Shown: positions 32,922-42,168 of the stretch, one piece after another
How the letters are laid out: every line of letters starts with the position of its first letter
How positions within the stretch are numbered: the stretch's first letter is position 1
From: Acidobacteriaceae bacterium
GTDB lineage: Bacteria > Acidobacteriota > Terriglobia > Terriglobales > Acidobacteriaceae
Direction: 5' to 3'
DNA length: 48,530 nt
Assembly: GCA_003151335.1 (NCBI GenBank)
Contig: PLXE01000111.1
Coordinates: 1 to 48,530 of the forward strand
Translations under genes and position numbers: made by a program
Notes under the pieces: generated by a model
The model's database searches: none
What the model saw: the letters and a program-made list of their open reading frames with translations, nothing else
Told to the model about the DNA's origin: nothing

Positions 32922-35147
32922 CTAGATTTTCTGCATGCGCTGCACGTCGCGCACCCCGGGGATCTTACGCACGCCGGTGACGATGCGCTCCAGGTGCTTG
33001 AGGTCGGCGATGTCGGCCACCAGGTCAACCGTGGCGTGGTCTTCGGCGGTTTTGGCTTCGATGTTGCGGATGTTGGTGTTCGCGTCGCTGATAACCGTCG
33101 CGATTTGTTTCAACATGCCGGGACGGTTATCGCAGTGCACCGCCAGCTTTACAGAATAACCAGCTTGCCAGTTTGCCGAAGCGGCATCCTTCCCCCACTC
33201 GACGGCGATGCGACGGTCCGGTTCATACATCAGGTTGGTGACGTTGGGACAAGCCTTGGAGTGCACCGCCACTCCTTTGCCCCGGGTGACGTAGCCAACA
33301 ATCTCTTCGCCGCGAATCGGATTACAACACTGCGCACGGTACACCAGCAGGTCGTCGTGTCCAGTTACCATGATGGCCGACGTTTCCGAGCCAAACACGC
33401 GACGGATAACGCTGGTAAATCCCCCCGTCGGATCTTTGTCCGGTTCGCCTGCGCCTGATATCCCAGACGAGGCGTTGGCGGGGAGTACGCGTGCCAAAAT
33501 GCTACGCGCCGAGTACTTGCCGTAACCGATAGCGGCCAGCAGGTCGTCGGGCTTGGCCAGCCCATTTTCGCCGGCCACCCGCGTCAGCTCCGCTTCGCTC
33601 AGATTTTTCAGAGCAATGCGATATTTGCGCGCCTCTTTTTCGATCAGCTTGCGGCCGATTTCGATGGCGCGTTCGCGCTGATGCACGTTCAGCCAGTGCT
33701 TGATCTTCTGGCGGGCGCGCGGCGATTTCGCCAGTTGCAGCCAATCCCGGCTGGGATGGTGGCCGGGCGAGGTTTGAATTTCCACGATGTCGCCGGAGCA
33801 CAACTTGTAACGCAAGGGCGCCATGCGCCCGTTTACCTTGGCGCCTACGCAGGTGTGGCCGACCTCGGTGTGGACGGTATAGGCAAAGTCAATCGGCGTG
33901 GCATCCTGCGGCAGGATGACGATCTTGCCCTTGGGGGTAAACGTATAAACCTCTTCCGGATAGAGGTTGATCTTCAGCGTGGAGAGGAACTCGTCGGAGC
34001 TCTTCATGTCGCGCTGCCACTCCACCACCTGGCGCAGCCAGGCCAGGCGCTGCTCGTCGCGCGCCGACACCGGCCCATCTTTGTACTTCCAGTGCGCCGC
34101 AATGCCTTCCTCGGCCATCTTGTGCATTTCTTCGGTGCGGATCTGCACCTCGAAGGCATGGCCCTTCTCGGAGATGACGGTGGTGTGCAGCGACTTGTAG
34201 AAATTATTGCGCGGGATGGCGATGAAGTCCTTGATTCGTCCCGGCACTGGCCGCCATTGATTGTGGATGATGCCCAACACCGCGTAGCAATCGGATTCCG
34301 ATTGCGTAATGATGCGCAACGCCAGCATGTCGTATATCTGGTCCACCGAAATGCGCTGCCGCTGCAGCTTCTGCCAGATGCTGTAAAGGCGCTTGATGCG
34401 GGCTTCCACCTTGGCCTGGATCTTGGCTTCCTTCAGCTTCTGCCCGATGACGGTCTGCACCTCGGCCAGGAAAGCCTCGCCCTCTTTGCGGCGTGACTCC
34501 ATGGCTTCCTTGACCTGGTTGTAGGAAATGGGATCGACGTACTGGAAGGCCAGGTCTTCCAGTTCGCCGCGGATCTTTCCCATTCCCAGGCGATGCGCGA
34601 TGGGAGCGTAAATTTCCAGCGTCTCTTTGGCGATCTTGAACTGCCGCTCCGGCGAGAGAAACTTCAAGGTGCGCATGTTGTGCAGACGGTCGGCCAGTTT
34701 GATCAGCACCACGCGGATGTCATCCATCATGGCCAGCACCATCTTGCGCACGTTTTCGGCCTGCGCCTCTTCCGACGACGCGAAGTCGATCTTGCTGATC
34801 TTGGTGACGCCTTCGACGATGTGGGCGACCTGCTCGCCGAACTCAGCCGTGATCTCTTCGATGGTTACCGAGGTGTCTTCCACTGCGTCGTGCAGCAAGC
34901 CGGCGACAATGGCGGTGGGGTCGAGCCGCATCTCCGCCAGCAGGGTCGCAACCTCCAGAGGATGCGTCAGGTAAGGTTCTCCCGATTCGCGGGCCTGTCC
35001 TTTGTGATGTTCCAGAGAGAATTCGTAGGCCTTCTTGATCAGGGCCTGGTCGTCGTCGGGCCGGTAGGAGCGGACCTTGCGCAGCAGATCGCGAAAACGT
35101 GTAACCGTCAAAACATTGGTCGCGATGTGCTGGCGCAAAGTCGCCAT
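32922..35147 (-). CDS. relA: Bifunctional (p)ppGpp synthetase/hydrolase (RelA/SpoT)
   Basis: Makes and degrades the stringent alarmone. It is 741 residues. The hydrolase HD motif is LLHDAVEDT (H86-D87), the synthetase domain includes RIKDFIAIPRNNFYKSLHT and VQIRTEEMHKMAEEG, the TGS domain starts EVYTFTPKGKIVILP with YTVHTEVGH, and a C-terminal ACT domain (VKLAVHCDNRPGMLKQIA) closes the protein. Both activities look intact, so it is the single Rsh-type enzyme rather than a mono-functional RelA. Its stop is bordered by the heptamer repeat. Confidence 0.96.
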   Translation of the reverse strand: MATLRQHIATNVLTVTRFRDLLRKVRSYRPDDDQALIKKAYEFSLEHHKGQARESGEPYLTHPLEVATLLAEMRLDPTAIVAGLLHDAVEDTSVTIEEITAEFGEQVAHIVEGVTKISKIDFASSEEAQAENVRKMVLAMMDDIRVVLIKLADRLHNMRTLKFLSPERQFKIAKETLEIYAPIAHRLGMGKIRGELEDLAFQYVDPISYNQVKEAMESRRKEGEAFLAEVQTVIGQKLKEAKIQAKVEARIKRLYSIWQKLQRQRISVDQIYDMLALRIITQSESDCYAVLGIIHNQWRPVPGRIKDFIAIPRNNFYKSLHTTVISEKGHAFEVQIRTEEMHKMAEEGIAAHWKYKDGPVSARDEQRLAWLRQVVEWQRDMKSSDEFLSTLKINLYPEEVYTFTPKGKIVILPQDATPIDFAYTVHTEVGHTCVGAKVNGRMAPLRYKLCSGDIVEIQTSPGHHPSRDWLQLAKSPRARQKIKHWLNVHQRERAIEIGRKLIEKEARKYRIALKNLSEAELTRVAGENGLAKPDDLLAAIGYGKYSARSILARVLPANASSGISGAGEPDKDPTGGFTSVIRRVFGSETSAIMVTGHDDLLVYRAQCCNPIRGEEIVGYVTRGKGVAVHSKACPNVTNLMYEPDRRIAVEWGKDAASANWQAGYSVKLAVHCDNRPGMLKQIATVISDANTNIRNIEAKTAEDHATVDLVADIADLKHLERIVTGVRKIPGVRDVQRMQKI

Positions 35148-35252
35148 GTCCGATTATACGACTTCTTCGCACCAGCCCCGATGCGGCGTGGGTTTTCGAT
35201 TTTGCCGTAGATGTGTTACAGCTAACTGCAAACCTCGCTTGCAGGAGTGGAC

Positions 35253-36152
35253 GTGCGAGTACTGATTAGCGGCGCTTCGGGATTGATAGGCCGGGCACTT
35301 ACCCCCGCTTTGATTTCTGCTGGCCACACGCCGGTCGCTCTGGTTCGGCGAGCGCCGCGCGAGAACGAGGTGCAATGGAATCCGGGCGAGCGGCTCGATG
35401 CGGAGAAACTTGCGGGCGCGGATGCCATCGTCCACCTGGCGGGCAAGAACGTCGCTGGCCGTTGGACGGAGAAATTTAAGCAGGAAGTGCTGGAGAGCCG
35501 CGCGCAGGGAACTCGAACTCTGGCGAACGCGGCCGCCGAATCGTATCGCCAAAGCGGACGGCCGCGTATTTTCATTTCAGCCGCCGGGGTCAATTACTAC
35601 GGAGATCGTGGCGACGAACTGCTGACCGAACAGAGTTCTTCGGGCAAGGGGTTTCTCGCGGAGGTCAGCCGGCAATGGGAGGCCGCGACCGCCCCCGCGA
35701 GTGAAGCTGGACTGCGGGTCGTAAACCTTCGCATTGGCGTGGTGCTTGCCCATGATGGCGGAGCGCTTAAACCGATGCTATTGCCATTCCGACTGGGGCT
35801 TGGCGGACGGATCGGCAGCGGAAAGCAGTTCTGGAGCTGGATCGCGTTTGACGATGTGATCGGTGTGGCGCTATTCGCCTTGCACTGCGATACCTTGCGG
35901 GGGCCGGTGAACACGGTTGGACCCGAGCCAGTTCGCAATGCGGAGTTTGTGCGCGCGCTGGGCAAGGAACTCCACCGTCCCACGATCTTCCCGTTGCCAG
36001 CCTGGATTGTGCGGACACTTCTCGGCGAGATGGGAGAGGAGTTGCTGTTGACCTCAATTCGCGCCGAACCCGTGAAACTGAAGGCCGCCGGATATAGCTT
36101 CGCTCATCCGGAGTTGAGGGACGCCATCCACGCCGCCATACGCGGGAAGTGA
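35253..36152 (+). CDS. TIGR01777-type NAD-dependent epimerase
   Basis: An extended SDR-family protein of the TIGR01777 (YfcH) group, 299 residues. The nucleotide-binding turn SGASGLIGRAL is at 5-15, VHLAGKNVAGRW is near 60, and the variant active-site region SAAGVNYYGDRGDE is followed by LRIGVVLAHDGGALKPML. The exact substrate is unknown. I start at GTG 35253 because AGGAG lies five bases upstream; GTG 35247 adds two residues. It is divergent from relA with about 105 bases between. Confidence 0.92.
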   Translation: MRVLISGASGLIGRALTPALISAGHTPVALVRRAPRENEVQWNPGERLDAEKLAGADAIVHLAGKNVAGRWTEKFKQEVLESRAQGTRTLANAAAESYRQSGRPRIFISAAGVNYYGDRGDELLTEQSSSGKGFLAEVSRQWEAATAPASEAGLRVVNLRIGVVLAHDGGALKPMLLPFRLGLGGRIGSGKQFWSWIAFDDVIGVALFALHCDTLRGPVNTVGPEPVRNAEFVRALGKELHRPTIFPLPAWIVRTLLGEMGEELLLTSIRAEPVKLKAAGYSFAHPELRDAIHAAIRGK

Positions 36153-36233
36153 CGCCGATGGGTTTGCATATCAAAGAAGAGCGGTTGGGCGGGCCGCAAG
36201 AGGATGGGTGGGAACTGTGCCGTCCCTCAACCA

Positions 36234-36266
36234 CCCCAACAAGCGCAAAGGCGGCGCTCGTTGGGG
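36234..36266. repeat. Imperfect hairpin in a 270-base gap
   Basis: CCCCAACAAGCGC (36234-36246) pairs with GCGCTCGTTGGGG (36254-36266) over 13 positions with one mismatch. About 50 bases later GGGCACGGCTTCACAGG resembles the repeat at 48453-48470. The stretch 36153-36426 holds no gene. Confidence 0.5.
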
Positions 36267-36426
36267 ACCCCGGTAAGGGACTCGAATCTATTTTCCACTT
36301 TACCCAGCACTCACAGGGCACGGCTTCACAGGCTGCTGAAAAACAGTTTAGCGGAAGGGCGGCGAAGCGAACAGTTACAGCGTGGTCCGGTAGTGGAGAA
36401 GTTTGAAATTAGGTGTGCCGGAGGAG

Positions 36427-36768
36427 TCAGGGCTGGTGAGCTTTCACGAGGTGTTCGGCAAAGGCCACGCTCACGGAAGGGTGTACGCCCGCAGGAAACG
36501 GATATCCGCAAACCGAACACCTCTGGAGGTTTCCGTCCGGGATCAGACGCGGTTCCGATTCTTGCTTCCCTGCAGTGTCTTCGCATGTTGACAGGCTGTC
36601 AAATTCACGGGGATTCAGACCTGCTGCAATTAACGTCTGAGCCATCGCCCTCTGTTGTGCTTTGTAATGTTCGCTTGGAACGAACTGTTCGGAAATGAAG
36701 TCGCTCTCTGCCCCCATACCTCGGCGGTCGGGATAACCTCTGGGTTTAACCGTTCCCCGTTTAGCCAT
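36427..36768 (-). CDS. Small zinc-finger-like hypothetical protein
   Basis: A 113-residue protein starting MAKRGTVKPRGYPDRRG. Near the C-terminus RCSVCGYPFPAGVH and AFAEHLVKAHQP give a Cys2-His2-like set (CxxC, then HxxxxH) that could bind zinc. The middle part (ESDFISEQFVPSEHYKAQ) is helical. An in-frame TGA lies 18 bases upstream of the ATG, so the start is limited to this or a later Met; no good ribosome site is seen. Related frames on the same strand (to 36848) look like shadows. Function is unknown. Confidence 0.5.
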   Translation of the reverse strand: MAKRGTVKPRGYPDRRGMGAESDFISEQFVPSEHYKAQQRAMAQTLIAAGLNPREFDSLSTCEDTAGKQESEPRLIPDGNLQRCSVCGYPFPAGVHPSVSVAFAEHLVKAHQP

Positions 36769-36892
36769 AGCGCAGCTTGGTCGTCAATTATACGACGGGC
36801 AAATAGAAAGGGATTCTGGTCCACCAGATTCTTTTCCACCAGTTCCAAGCCGGCCCACCGCCCTGATACACTTGGTCGGCTAATTCTCCTAA

Positions 36893-39169
36893 ATGAGTCA
36901 TAACGGTTCCCCGAAGATCCGGTTGGTGCTGCTCTGGCACATGCACCAGCCTTTCTACAAAGACATGGTCACCGGCGAGTATCGCCTTCCCTGGGTGCGC
37001 CTCCACGGGCTCAAAGACTATTACGGGATGGTGAAACTGCTGGACGAGTTCCCCCAGGTCCATCAGAACTTCAATCTTGTGCCTTCGTTAGTGGCCCAGA
37101 TCCAGGATTACGTCTCGGGCCACGCGCACGACCCATTTTTCGATCTGGTGTCAAAGCCTGCGGCCGAGCTAACGCCATCCGACCGGCACTTTGCGTTGCA
37201 ATATCTGTTTCAGGCCAACCCGGTCAACATGATTGGGCGCTATCCGCGCTATCGCGAGTTGTGGGAGCGCTATCGCGCAACCTGCGAGCGCCCTGAAGGG
37301 CCGGAGGGCTACTTTGGGACGCGCGATTACGCCGATCTCCAGGTACTTTCGCAACTCGCCTGGTTCGACGAATACCTCCTGGAGGAAGCGGATGTCGCCG
37401 CGCTGGTGCAAAAGGGCGAGGACTTCAGCCGCGCCGACCAGCAACTGGTGATTGCCAAAGAACGCGAGATCCTCGCCAAGGTGCTGCCCGCCTACGCCGC
37501 GGCGGCGCAGCGCGGATCGATCGAGCTTTCGGCTACGCCGTACTATCACCCTATCCTGCCGCTGTTATGCGATACCAGCGTGGGCGAGCAGTCGACGCCC
37601 GGACTGAGTCTGCCAACCCGGCATTTCCGCCGTCCGGAAGACGCCAGTCTCCAGATCGAACGCGCCCTGGATTCGCACCAGGCGCTGTTCGGGGTCCGCC
37701 CCAAGGGACTCTGGCCCTCGGAGGGAAGTGTCTCGGAGGAGGCCGTGATGCTGGCGGCCCGGCAGGGAATCGAATGGATGGCAACCGATGAAGGCGTGCT
37801 GGGACGCTCGCTCGATTTCAATTTTGCGCGCGAAGGTAATGGCCATCTTTCCGCCGACGCCGCGGAACGCCTGTACGGCATTTACCACTACCAGAAGAAC
37901 GACACGCGGATGCATATGGTGTTCCGCAACCATCGCCTTTCCGATCTCATCGGGTTTGTGTACTCGGGGATGCCCGCGCAGGAAGCTGCCCATCACCTGC
38001 TGGAGAACATCAAGAGCTCCGCGCGGCCGGTCCTCGAGCGGGGGAAAGATCCCGTGGTTTCGATCATCCTCGACGGAGAAAACGCGTGGGAGTATTACCC
38101 GAAATCAGGCCGCGAATTTCTGCGCCGCTTCTACGATGCCTTGCAGCATGACTCGGAAATGGAAGCGGTTACCATCGGCGAAGCCATCGCCCGGCACAAA
38201 CCCGATGACTTCAAGCCCTTGCAGCGGCTGGTCCCAGGTTCGTGGATCAATGCCAACTTCAACATCTGGATTGGCTCTCCCGAAGATAATCGCGCCTGGG
38301 ACTTGCTCTCCGAAGCCCGCGATTATTACGACCGCCATGCGCAAAAAGTTTCTGCGGCGCAACGCAAACTGGCGTGGGAAGAGTTGCTCATCGCCGAGGG
38401 CAGCGACTGGAACTGGTGGTACGGGCCGGAGCATCACTCGGCCAACGATCGCGACTTCGACGAACTCTATCGCCGGCATCTCTCCAACGTGTACCACGCC
38501 CTCGAAGGAGTTCCGCCGGAAGAGTTGAACACCCCGATCATCAGCGGAGTTGTGCGCCCCAGCTATATTCCGCAGACGGCTTATGTGCGCGCCCGGGTGG
38601 ACGGATTGGTCAGCGGATACTTCGAGTGGATGGGCGCGGCCAGCTACACTTCGGACCAGCGCACCGGCGCCATGCACGGCAGGCAGTTTCTGCTGGACGC
38701 CGTTTTCGCTGGACTGGACGCGGATTCCGTATCGGGTCGTTTGGACTTCCAGCATGGCGTGCCCGAAGGGGCCTATCGCCTGATGGTGAACTTGGAAGTT
38801 CGCCGCGACGAGCGTGACCGCAAGTCGCCGATGGAGTCGTACCGGCTGGCCGTGGATGTGCACGGACACACGCTGCAAAAGTGGGTATTGAGTAACGGAC
38901 AAGAGCGTCGTAAGCTCGCGAGCTTTTCTTCTGATCGTCGCAACTCAACCAGCAACGGCGTCGAGGTGGCGCTGCGCGAGATTTTCGAATTCCGTGTTCC
39001 CTTCGCCCTGCTGGGCGCGCAGCGGGGAAGCCGCATCCGTTTGCGTTTCGCCATCTGGCGCGATCACCTGCCGGTGGACTCGTTGCCGCTGGAGGGCTGG
39101 ATCGATCTGTTTGCGGTTCCCGAGGAAGAACTGGAGAACAACCTCTACAGCTTTGCCCCGCACGAATAG
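36893..39169 (+). CDS. Glycoside hydrolase family 57
   Basis: A 758-residue GH57 enzyme, acting on alpha-glucans such as glycogen or starch-type chains. The family opening LLWHMHQPFY is at 13-22, the nucleophile glutamate is E277 in LWPSEGSVSEE, and the acid/base aspartate is likely D299 in WMATDEGVLG. The catalytic barrel covers about 1-400, a helical and beta-rich part follows, and the C-terminal 200 residues form a sandwich that may bind glucan. No signal peptide is seen, so a cytoplasmic role is likely. The gene stands alone, followed by a palindromic repeat cluster. Confidence 0.95.
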   Translation: MSHNGSPKIRLVLLWHMHQPFYKDMVTGEYRLPWVRLHGLKDYYGMVKLLDEFPQVHQNFNLVPSLVAQIQDYVSGHAHDPFFDLVSKPAAELTPSDRHFALQYLFQANPVNMIGRYPRYRELWERYRATCERPEGPEGYFGTRDYADLQVLSQLAWFDEYLLEEADVAALVQKGEDFSRADQQLVIAKEREILAKVLPAYAAAAQRGSIELSATPYYHPILPLLCDTSVGEQSTPGLSLPTRHFRRPEDASLQIERALDSHQALFGVRPKGLWPSEGSVSEEAVMLAARQGIEWMATDEGVLGRSLDFNFAREGNGHLSADAAERLYGIYHYQKNDTRMHMVFRNHRLSDLIGFVYSGMPAQEAAHHLLENIKSSARPVLERGKDPVVSIILDGENAWEYYPKSGREFLRRFYDALQHDSEMEAVTIGEAIARHKPDDFKPLQRLVPGSWINANFNIWIGSPEDNRAWDLLSEARDYYDRHAQKVSAAQRKLAWEELLIAEGSDWNWWYGPEHHSANDRDFDELYRRHLSNVYHALEGVPPEELNTPIISGVVRPSYIPQTAYVRARVDGLVSGYFEWMGAASYTSDQRTGAMHGRQFLLDAVFAGLDADSVSGRLDFQHGVPEGAYRLMVNLEVRRDERDRKSPMESYRLAVDVHGHTLQKWVLSNGQERRKLASFSSDRRNSTSNGVEVALREIFEFRVPFALLGAQRGSRIRLRFAIWRDHLPVDSLPLEGWIDLFAVPEEELENNLYSFAPHE

Positions 39170-39519
39170 CGCTACAAGTCATCTGGCCTTGTTGACATCC
39201 TGTTGTAGTAGCGCAGAGGTTCGTACGCCACAAACCAACGTCTCACTCGCGTTCGCAGGGAGACCAGCCCGAAGGGCGGCATTTGTGTTAGCCGAGGGCG
39301 TGAGCCCGCGGTGAGCGTCTGTCTCACCGCATCCGAGCCGCGTAGCGGCGGCAGCATTCCATGATTTCTTGTGCCGCCGCCGGCGCGGCTCCAGTTTCTC
39401 TGCGGGCACCGAACCGCGGGCTTACGCCCACGGCTAAGGCAAATATCGCCGCTACGCGGCTCCCTGAGGCTCAGACCGTTTCGGACCATGCCTGGGATAT
39501 CAACAGAGCCAAATAGGCC
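39170..39519. repeat. Inverted pair of GCGGC/TTAGCCG repeats
   Basis: Copy A (39271-39353) reads GGCGGCATTTGTGTTAGCC, then GGGCGTGAGCCCGCG, then GAGCCGCGTAGCGGCGGCA. Copy B (39370-39464) is the reverse complement: GTGCCGCCGCCGGCGCGGC, ACCGAACCGCGGGCTTACG, CCCACGGCTAAGGC. The two face each other and match copy C at 26851. No gene is seen in the 350-base gap. Confidence 0.75.
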
Positions 39520-40251
39520 CTAACCCTGTGGCTGGCCCTGACGTTTGCTTCCCGCCGGCCAATAGACAGGCCATCCGCGCTCCCGCGCAAGCTGCTCCAG
39601 ATCGTCGTTGGGATTGACGCAGACGGGGTGCCTTGCCATCTCCAGCATAGCTTGGTCGTGCACCGAGTTGCCCACCGCCACGTCTATAGGTTGGCCAATG
39701 TGTTTGCGAATTGCCACCACTTTCAGTTCGTCGGTCGGAACGCGAACCAAGCGATCGCTGGCGCATCCCCCCTCCACCTGAACGCATGCCGCCAGCACGC
39801 GCTGGCGTGCAATGCCGAACTGCCTGGCGGCATGTTCCACCAGCCAGTTGTTGGTTGAGGAAACCGCCCAGAGAGTGCACCCCTGCGCCGCCAGCCGGCG
39901 AGTCAACTCTTGCATCTCCGGAAAGACCCGCGGGGTGACCACCTCGGTGAAAAACTCTCTCGCCGCCCGCCGCAACAGCCGGCAAGAGACACCGTGATTC
40001 ATGGTGACCATTTCACCGCAGATTTGTTCTTCGCTGACTCTGCCCGCTTTGTACTGCTTGTAGCGCGCCAGAGCCCACTGCGCAACGTCGCGGCTGATAA
40101 TGCCACGCTCGATCTCCCAATAGAAGAAATCGGCCCCGGCGTCGCCGCTCCACAGGGTTCCGTCGCAATCGAAGACCGCGATGGCCGGCCGCAGCGCCAG
40201 TACTGACTCAATAAACTGCAAGGCAGCGCTGCGGCATTCCGTTTCGCTCAA
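39520..40251 (-). CDS. HAD-superfamily phosphatase (SerB-like)
   Basis: A 243-residue HAD hydrolase. The nucleophile motif FDCDGTLW has D28 and D30, motif II is WAVSSTNNW, and motif III/IV is in VAVGNSVHDQAMLEM. The HAD-IB style (cap with ISRDVAQWALARYK) resembles phosphoserine phosphatases, but the substrate is not certain. The start ATG overlaps the upstream nucleotidyltransferase stop by four bases (ATGA), a sign of translational coupling. The gene converges with the GH57 gene across the repeat cluster. Confidence 0.88.
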   Translation of the reverse strand: MSETECRSAALQFIESVLALRPAIAVFDCDGTLWSGDAGADFFYWEIERGIISRDVAQWALARYKQYKAGRVSEEQICGEMVTMNHGVSCRLLRRAAREFFTEVVTPRVFPEMQELTRRLAAQGCTLWAVSSTNNWLVEHAARQFGIARQRVLAACVQVEGGCASDRLVRVPTDELKVVAIRKHIGQPIDVAVGNSVHDQAMLEMARHPVCVNPNDDLEQLARERGWPVYWPAGSKRQGQPQG

Positions 40252-40913
40252 AACTGCTTCTCCGAGGAGATCATGTCCGATCGCGACAGGCGTTCATAAT
40301 CTTCGGGCGTGTCAATGTTGGTGACGGCCCGCGCGTCTTCCACCGGCAGGTACTTGATGTGCCGTTGCTGCTGGTGCTCGAGATCGCGGGCGGTCGCGTC
40401 GAGCGGAGCGCGGAGGAAGGCTTCGATCAGCTCCCGGCCGATCAAGATGGGATGCCCGTGCACCCGCTCCGCCCCGCGTTGCACTTCGGGTACGACGGCC
40501 CACACCTCTGGATCCGCGCTCAGAAAAGCGTCGTGCAGTTTTTGCAGCGTAGCGGGCAACACCGGAGGGCGGTCCGTCAGCGCCAGGAAGGCGGCATCGC
40601 GGCCGTGATTCAGCACTTCCCGCACGCCCAGCCGCAGCGAACTGAACTGCCCCCGCTCGGGAGTGGGATTCACCACCAGAAACGCTCCGTGCGCGTAGGT
40701 GACCGGCCCAATGGCCGGTGCGTTCTTCCCAGCCACCACGATGACCAGATCGGTCATGGGCTGAAGCAGATCGATGGTAGCTCCGAGAAAGGTGTTAGCC
40801 GCCGGCGTTCCTTCGGCCACGGGCGGCCACGGCAGAAGCGCTTTGTCGCGGCCCATGCGCGTGGAAAAACCGGCCGCCAGGACCACTCCGCAGATACTGG
40901 GAGACATCGCCAT
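40248..40913 (-). CDS. MobA/MocA-like nucleotidyltransferase
   Basis: A 221-residue enzyme that transfers a nucleotide to a phosphorylated substrate. The signature VLAAGFSTRMGRDKALLPW is at 11-29, and FLALTDRPPVLPATL and GAERVHGHPILIG near the middle fit the family closely. MocA makes CTP-linked molybdopterin; substrate here is open, because no molybdenum cofactor gene is adjacent. Its stop overlaps the start of the HAD phosphatase, so the pair is probably one unit, such as a nucleotidyl transfer followed by a dephosphorylation. Confidence 0.88.
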   Translation of the reverse strand: MAMSPSICGVVLAAGFSTRMGRDKALLPWPPVAEGTPAANTFLGATIDLLQPMTDLVIVVAGKNAPAIGPVTYAHGAFLVVNPTPERGQFSSLRLGVREVLNHGRDAAFLALTDRPPVLPATLQKLHDAFLSADPEVWAVVPEVQRGAERVHGHPILIGRELIEAFLRAPLDATARDLEHQQQRHIKYLPVEDARAVTNIDTPEDYERLSRSDMISSEKQF

Positions 40914-41012
40914 GCCACGAAGATATCAAAGCGCAGTTGCAGAAACCAGCCAATACCGTGGCGATGCCGTTATACTTCTGCAACGACGCGATTGCTTTTG
41001 CATCGAACCTGC

Positions 41013-42008
41013 ATGGCGACCCGAACACAAACTCTGAGCGAACAAGACCTTCGGGACCTGGGCTTCGGCTCGGTGGTGTCGCGGGAAAGCCACCAGCGCC
41101 TGCTCAATCGCGACGGCAGTTTCAACGTCGAGCGACGCGGATTGCACTTCTGGTCGTCCTTCAGCCTCTATCACGCGCTGCTAACCATGCCCTGGTGGCA
41201 GTTTCTGCTGGTCGGGGTGGGCTGGTACGCGCTGGCGAACACCGTGTTTGCATTGGCTTACGTGGCTTGCGGTCCCGCAGCGTTGGCCAGTACCACTCCC
41301 GGTATCGAGCACGATCCGTTCTTGCGCGCGTTTTTCTTCAGCGTGGAGACGCTCTCCACCATCGGCTACGGAAATATCGTGCCCACTGGCGTGGCCGCAA
41401 ATGTGGTGGTCACCATCGAGGCGCTGGCCGGACTGGCCGGGTTCGCCATCGTGACCGGACTTCTATTCGCGCGGCTTTCGCGGCCCACGGCGAAGGTGCT
41501 GTTCAGCCATCACGCTGTCATTGCGCCTTACCGCGACATCACCGCGTTCGAGTTTCGCGTGGCCAATGCGCGTTCCAGCGAATTGATCCAGGTCTCCGCC
41601 ATCGTGCTGCTCAGCCGCTTCGAACAGATTGGCGGCGTGCATACCCGCCAGTACTACCCGCTGCCACTGGAACGGGAGAAGGTCGTATTTCTGCCGCTAA
41701 CCTGGACGGTCGTGCACCCGATCGACGAAACCAGCCCGCTGCATGGCGAGACGCAGGAGTCGATGCGCAGATCGCAATCGGAATTTCTGGTGCTGCTCAG
41801 CGCTTTCGACGAGATTTTCTCGACCACCGTCCAGACGCGCACCTCTTACACGCCCCACGAGATCATCTGTGGGGCCCGCTTCGCCAACGCTTTCATGCTG
41901 GATGCCGCGCAACAATTTACCGACGGCGCGGGCAAGAACAGGAAGGTTGCGGTGGACATGCGCCTGTTCGACAAGGTGGAGACAGTTGCCGAAATGCAAC
42001 GGCGTTGA
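41013..42008 (+). CDS. Inward-rectifier-type (Kir) potassium channel
   Basis: A KirBac-type channel, 331 residues from ATG 41013; an upstream in-frame extension runs antisense through the nucleotidyltransferase and is rejected. The two transmembrane helices are at about 60-87 and 127-152, with pore loop and selectivity filter TIGYG (116-120) between them. The cytoplasmic domain starts near 158 (RPTAKVLFSHHAVI) with the Kir immunoglobulin-like fold (ISAFEFRVANARSSELIQ-type stretch). It would let potassium pass under gating by lipids or ligands, as known for the family. The gene is alone and divergent from the nucleotidyltransferase. Confidence 0.94.
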   Translation: MATRTQTLSEQDLRDLGFGSVVSRESHQRLLNRDGSFNVERRGLHFWSSFSLYHALLTMPWWQFLLVGVGWYALANTVFALAYVACGPAALASTTPGIEHDPFLRAFFFSVETLSTIGYGNIVPTGVAANVVVTIEALAGLAGFAIVTGLLFARLSRPTAKVLFSHHAVIAPYRDITAFEFRVANARSSELIQVSAIVLLSRFEQIGGVHTRQYYPLPLEREKVVFLPLTWTVVHPIDETSPLHGETQESMRRSQSEFLVLLSAFDEIFSTTVQTRTSYTPHEIICGARFANAFMLDAAQQFTDGAGKNRKVAVDMRLFDKVETVAEMQRR

Positions 42009-42108
42009 TTGTTCTGAGACGAGTGGACTGTATGCCCGGAACAATCCTGGACGTACTGCAACAATAGGGGTCCTTCGCTTCGCTCAGGATGACAGCACGG
42101 AGCTCGGG

Positions 42109-42158
42109 ATGACAGCGCTGACCTCAGAATGACAGCGCTGACCTCAGAATGACAGCGC
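42109..42158. repeat. 20-bp tandem repeat
   Basis: ATGACAGCGCTGACCTCAGA occurs twice exactly (42109-42128, 42129-42148), then a 10-base partial copy follows. It lies just before the amidase stop and contains the common intergenic phrase CTCAGGATGACA immediately upstream. Confidence 0.7.
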
Positions 42159-42168
42159 CAAGATTGAC

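Noticed and set aside
36260-36290. A tRNA-like GGGACTCGAATC stretch
   Set aside because: No acceptor stem, anticodon arm or complementary T-stem can be drawn.
36630-36848. A minus-strand frame starting MELVEKNLVDQNP as a frameshifted N-terminus of the small zinc protein
   Set aside because: It is in another frame and its further reading loses protein character; no clear join was found.
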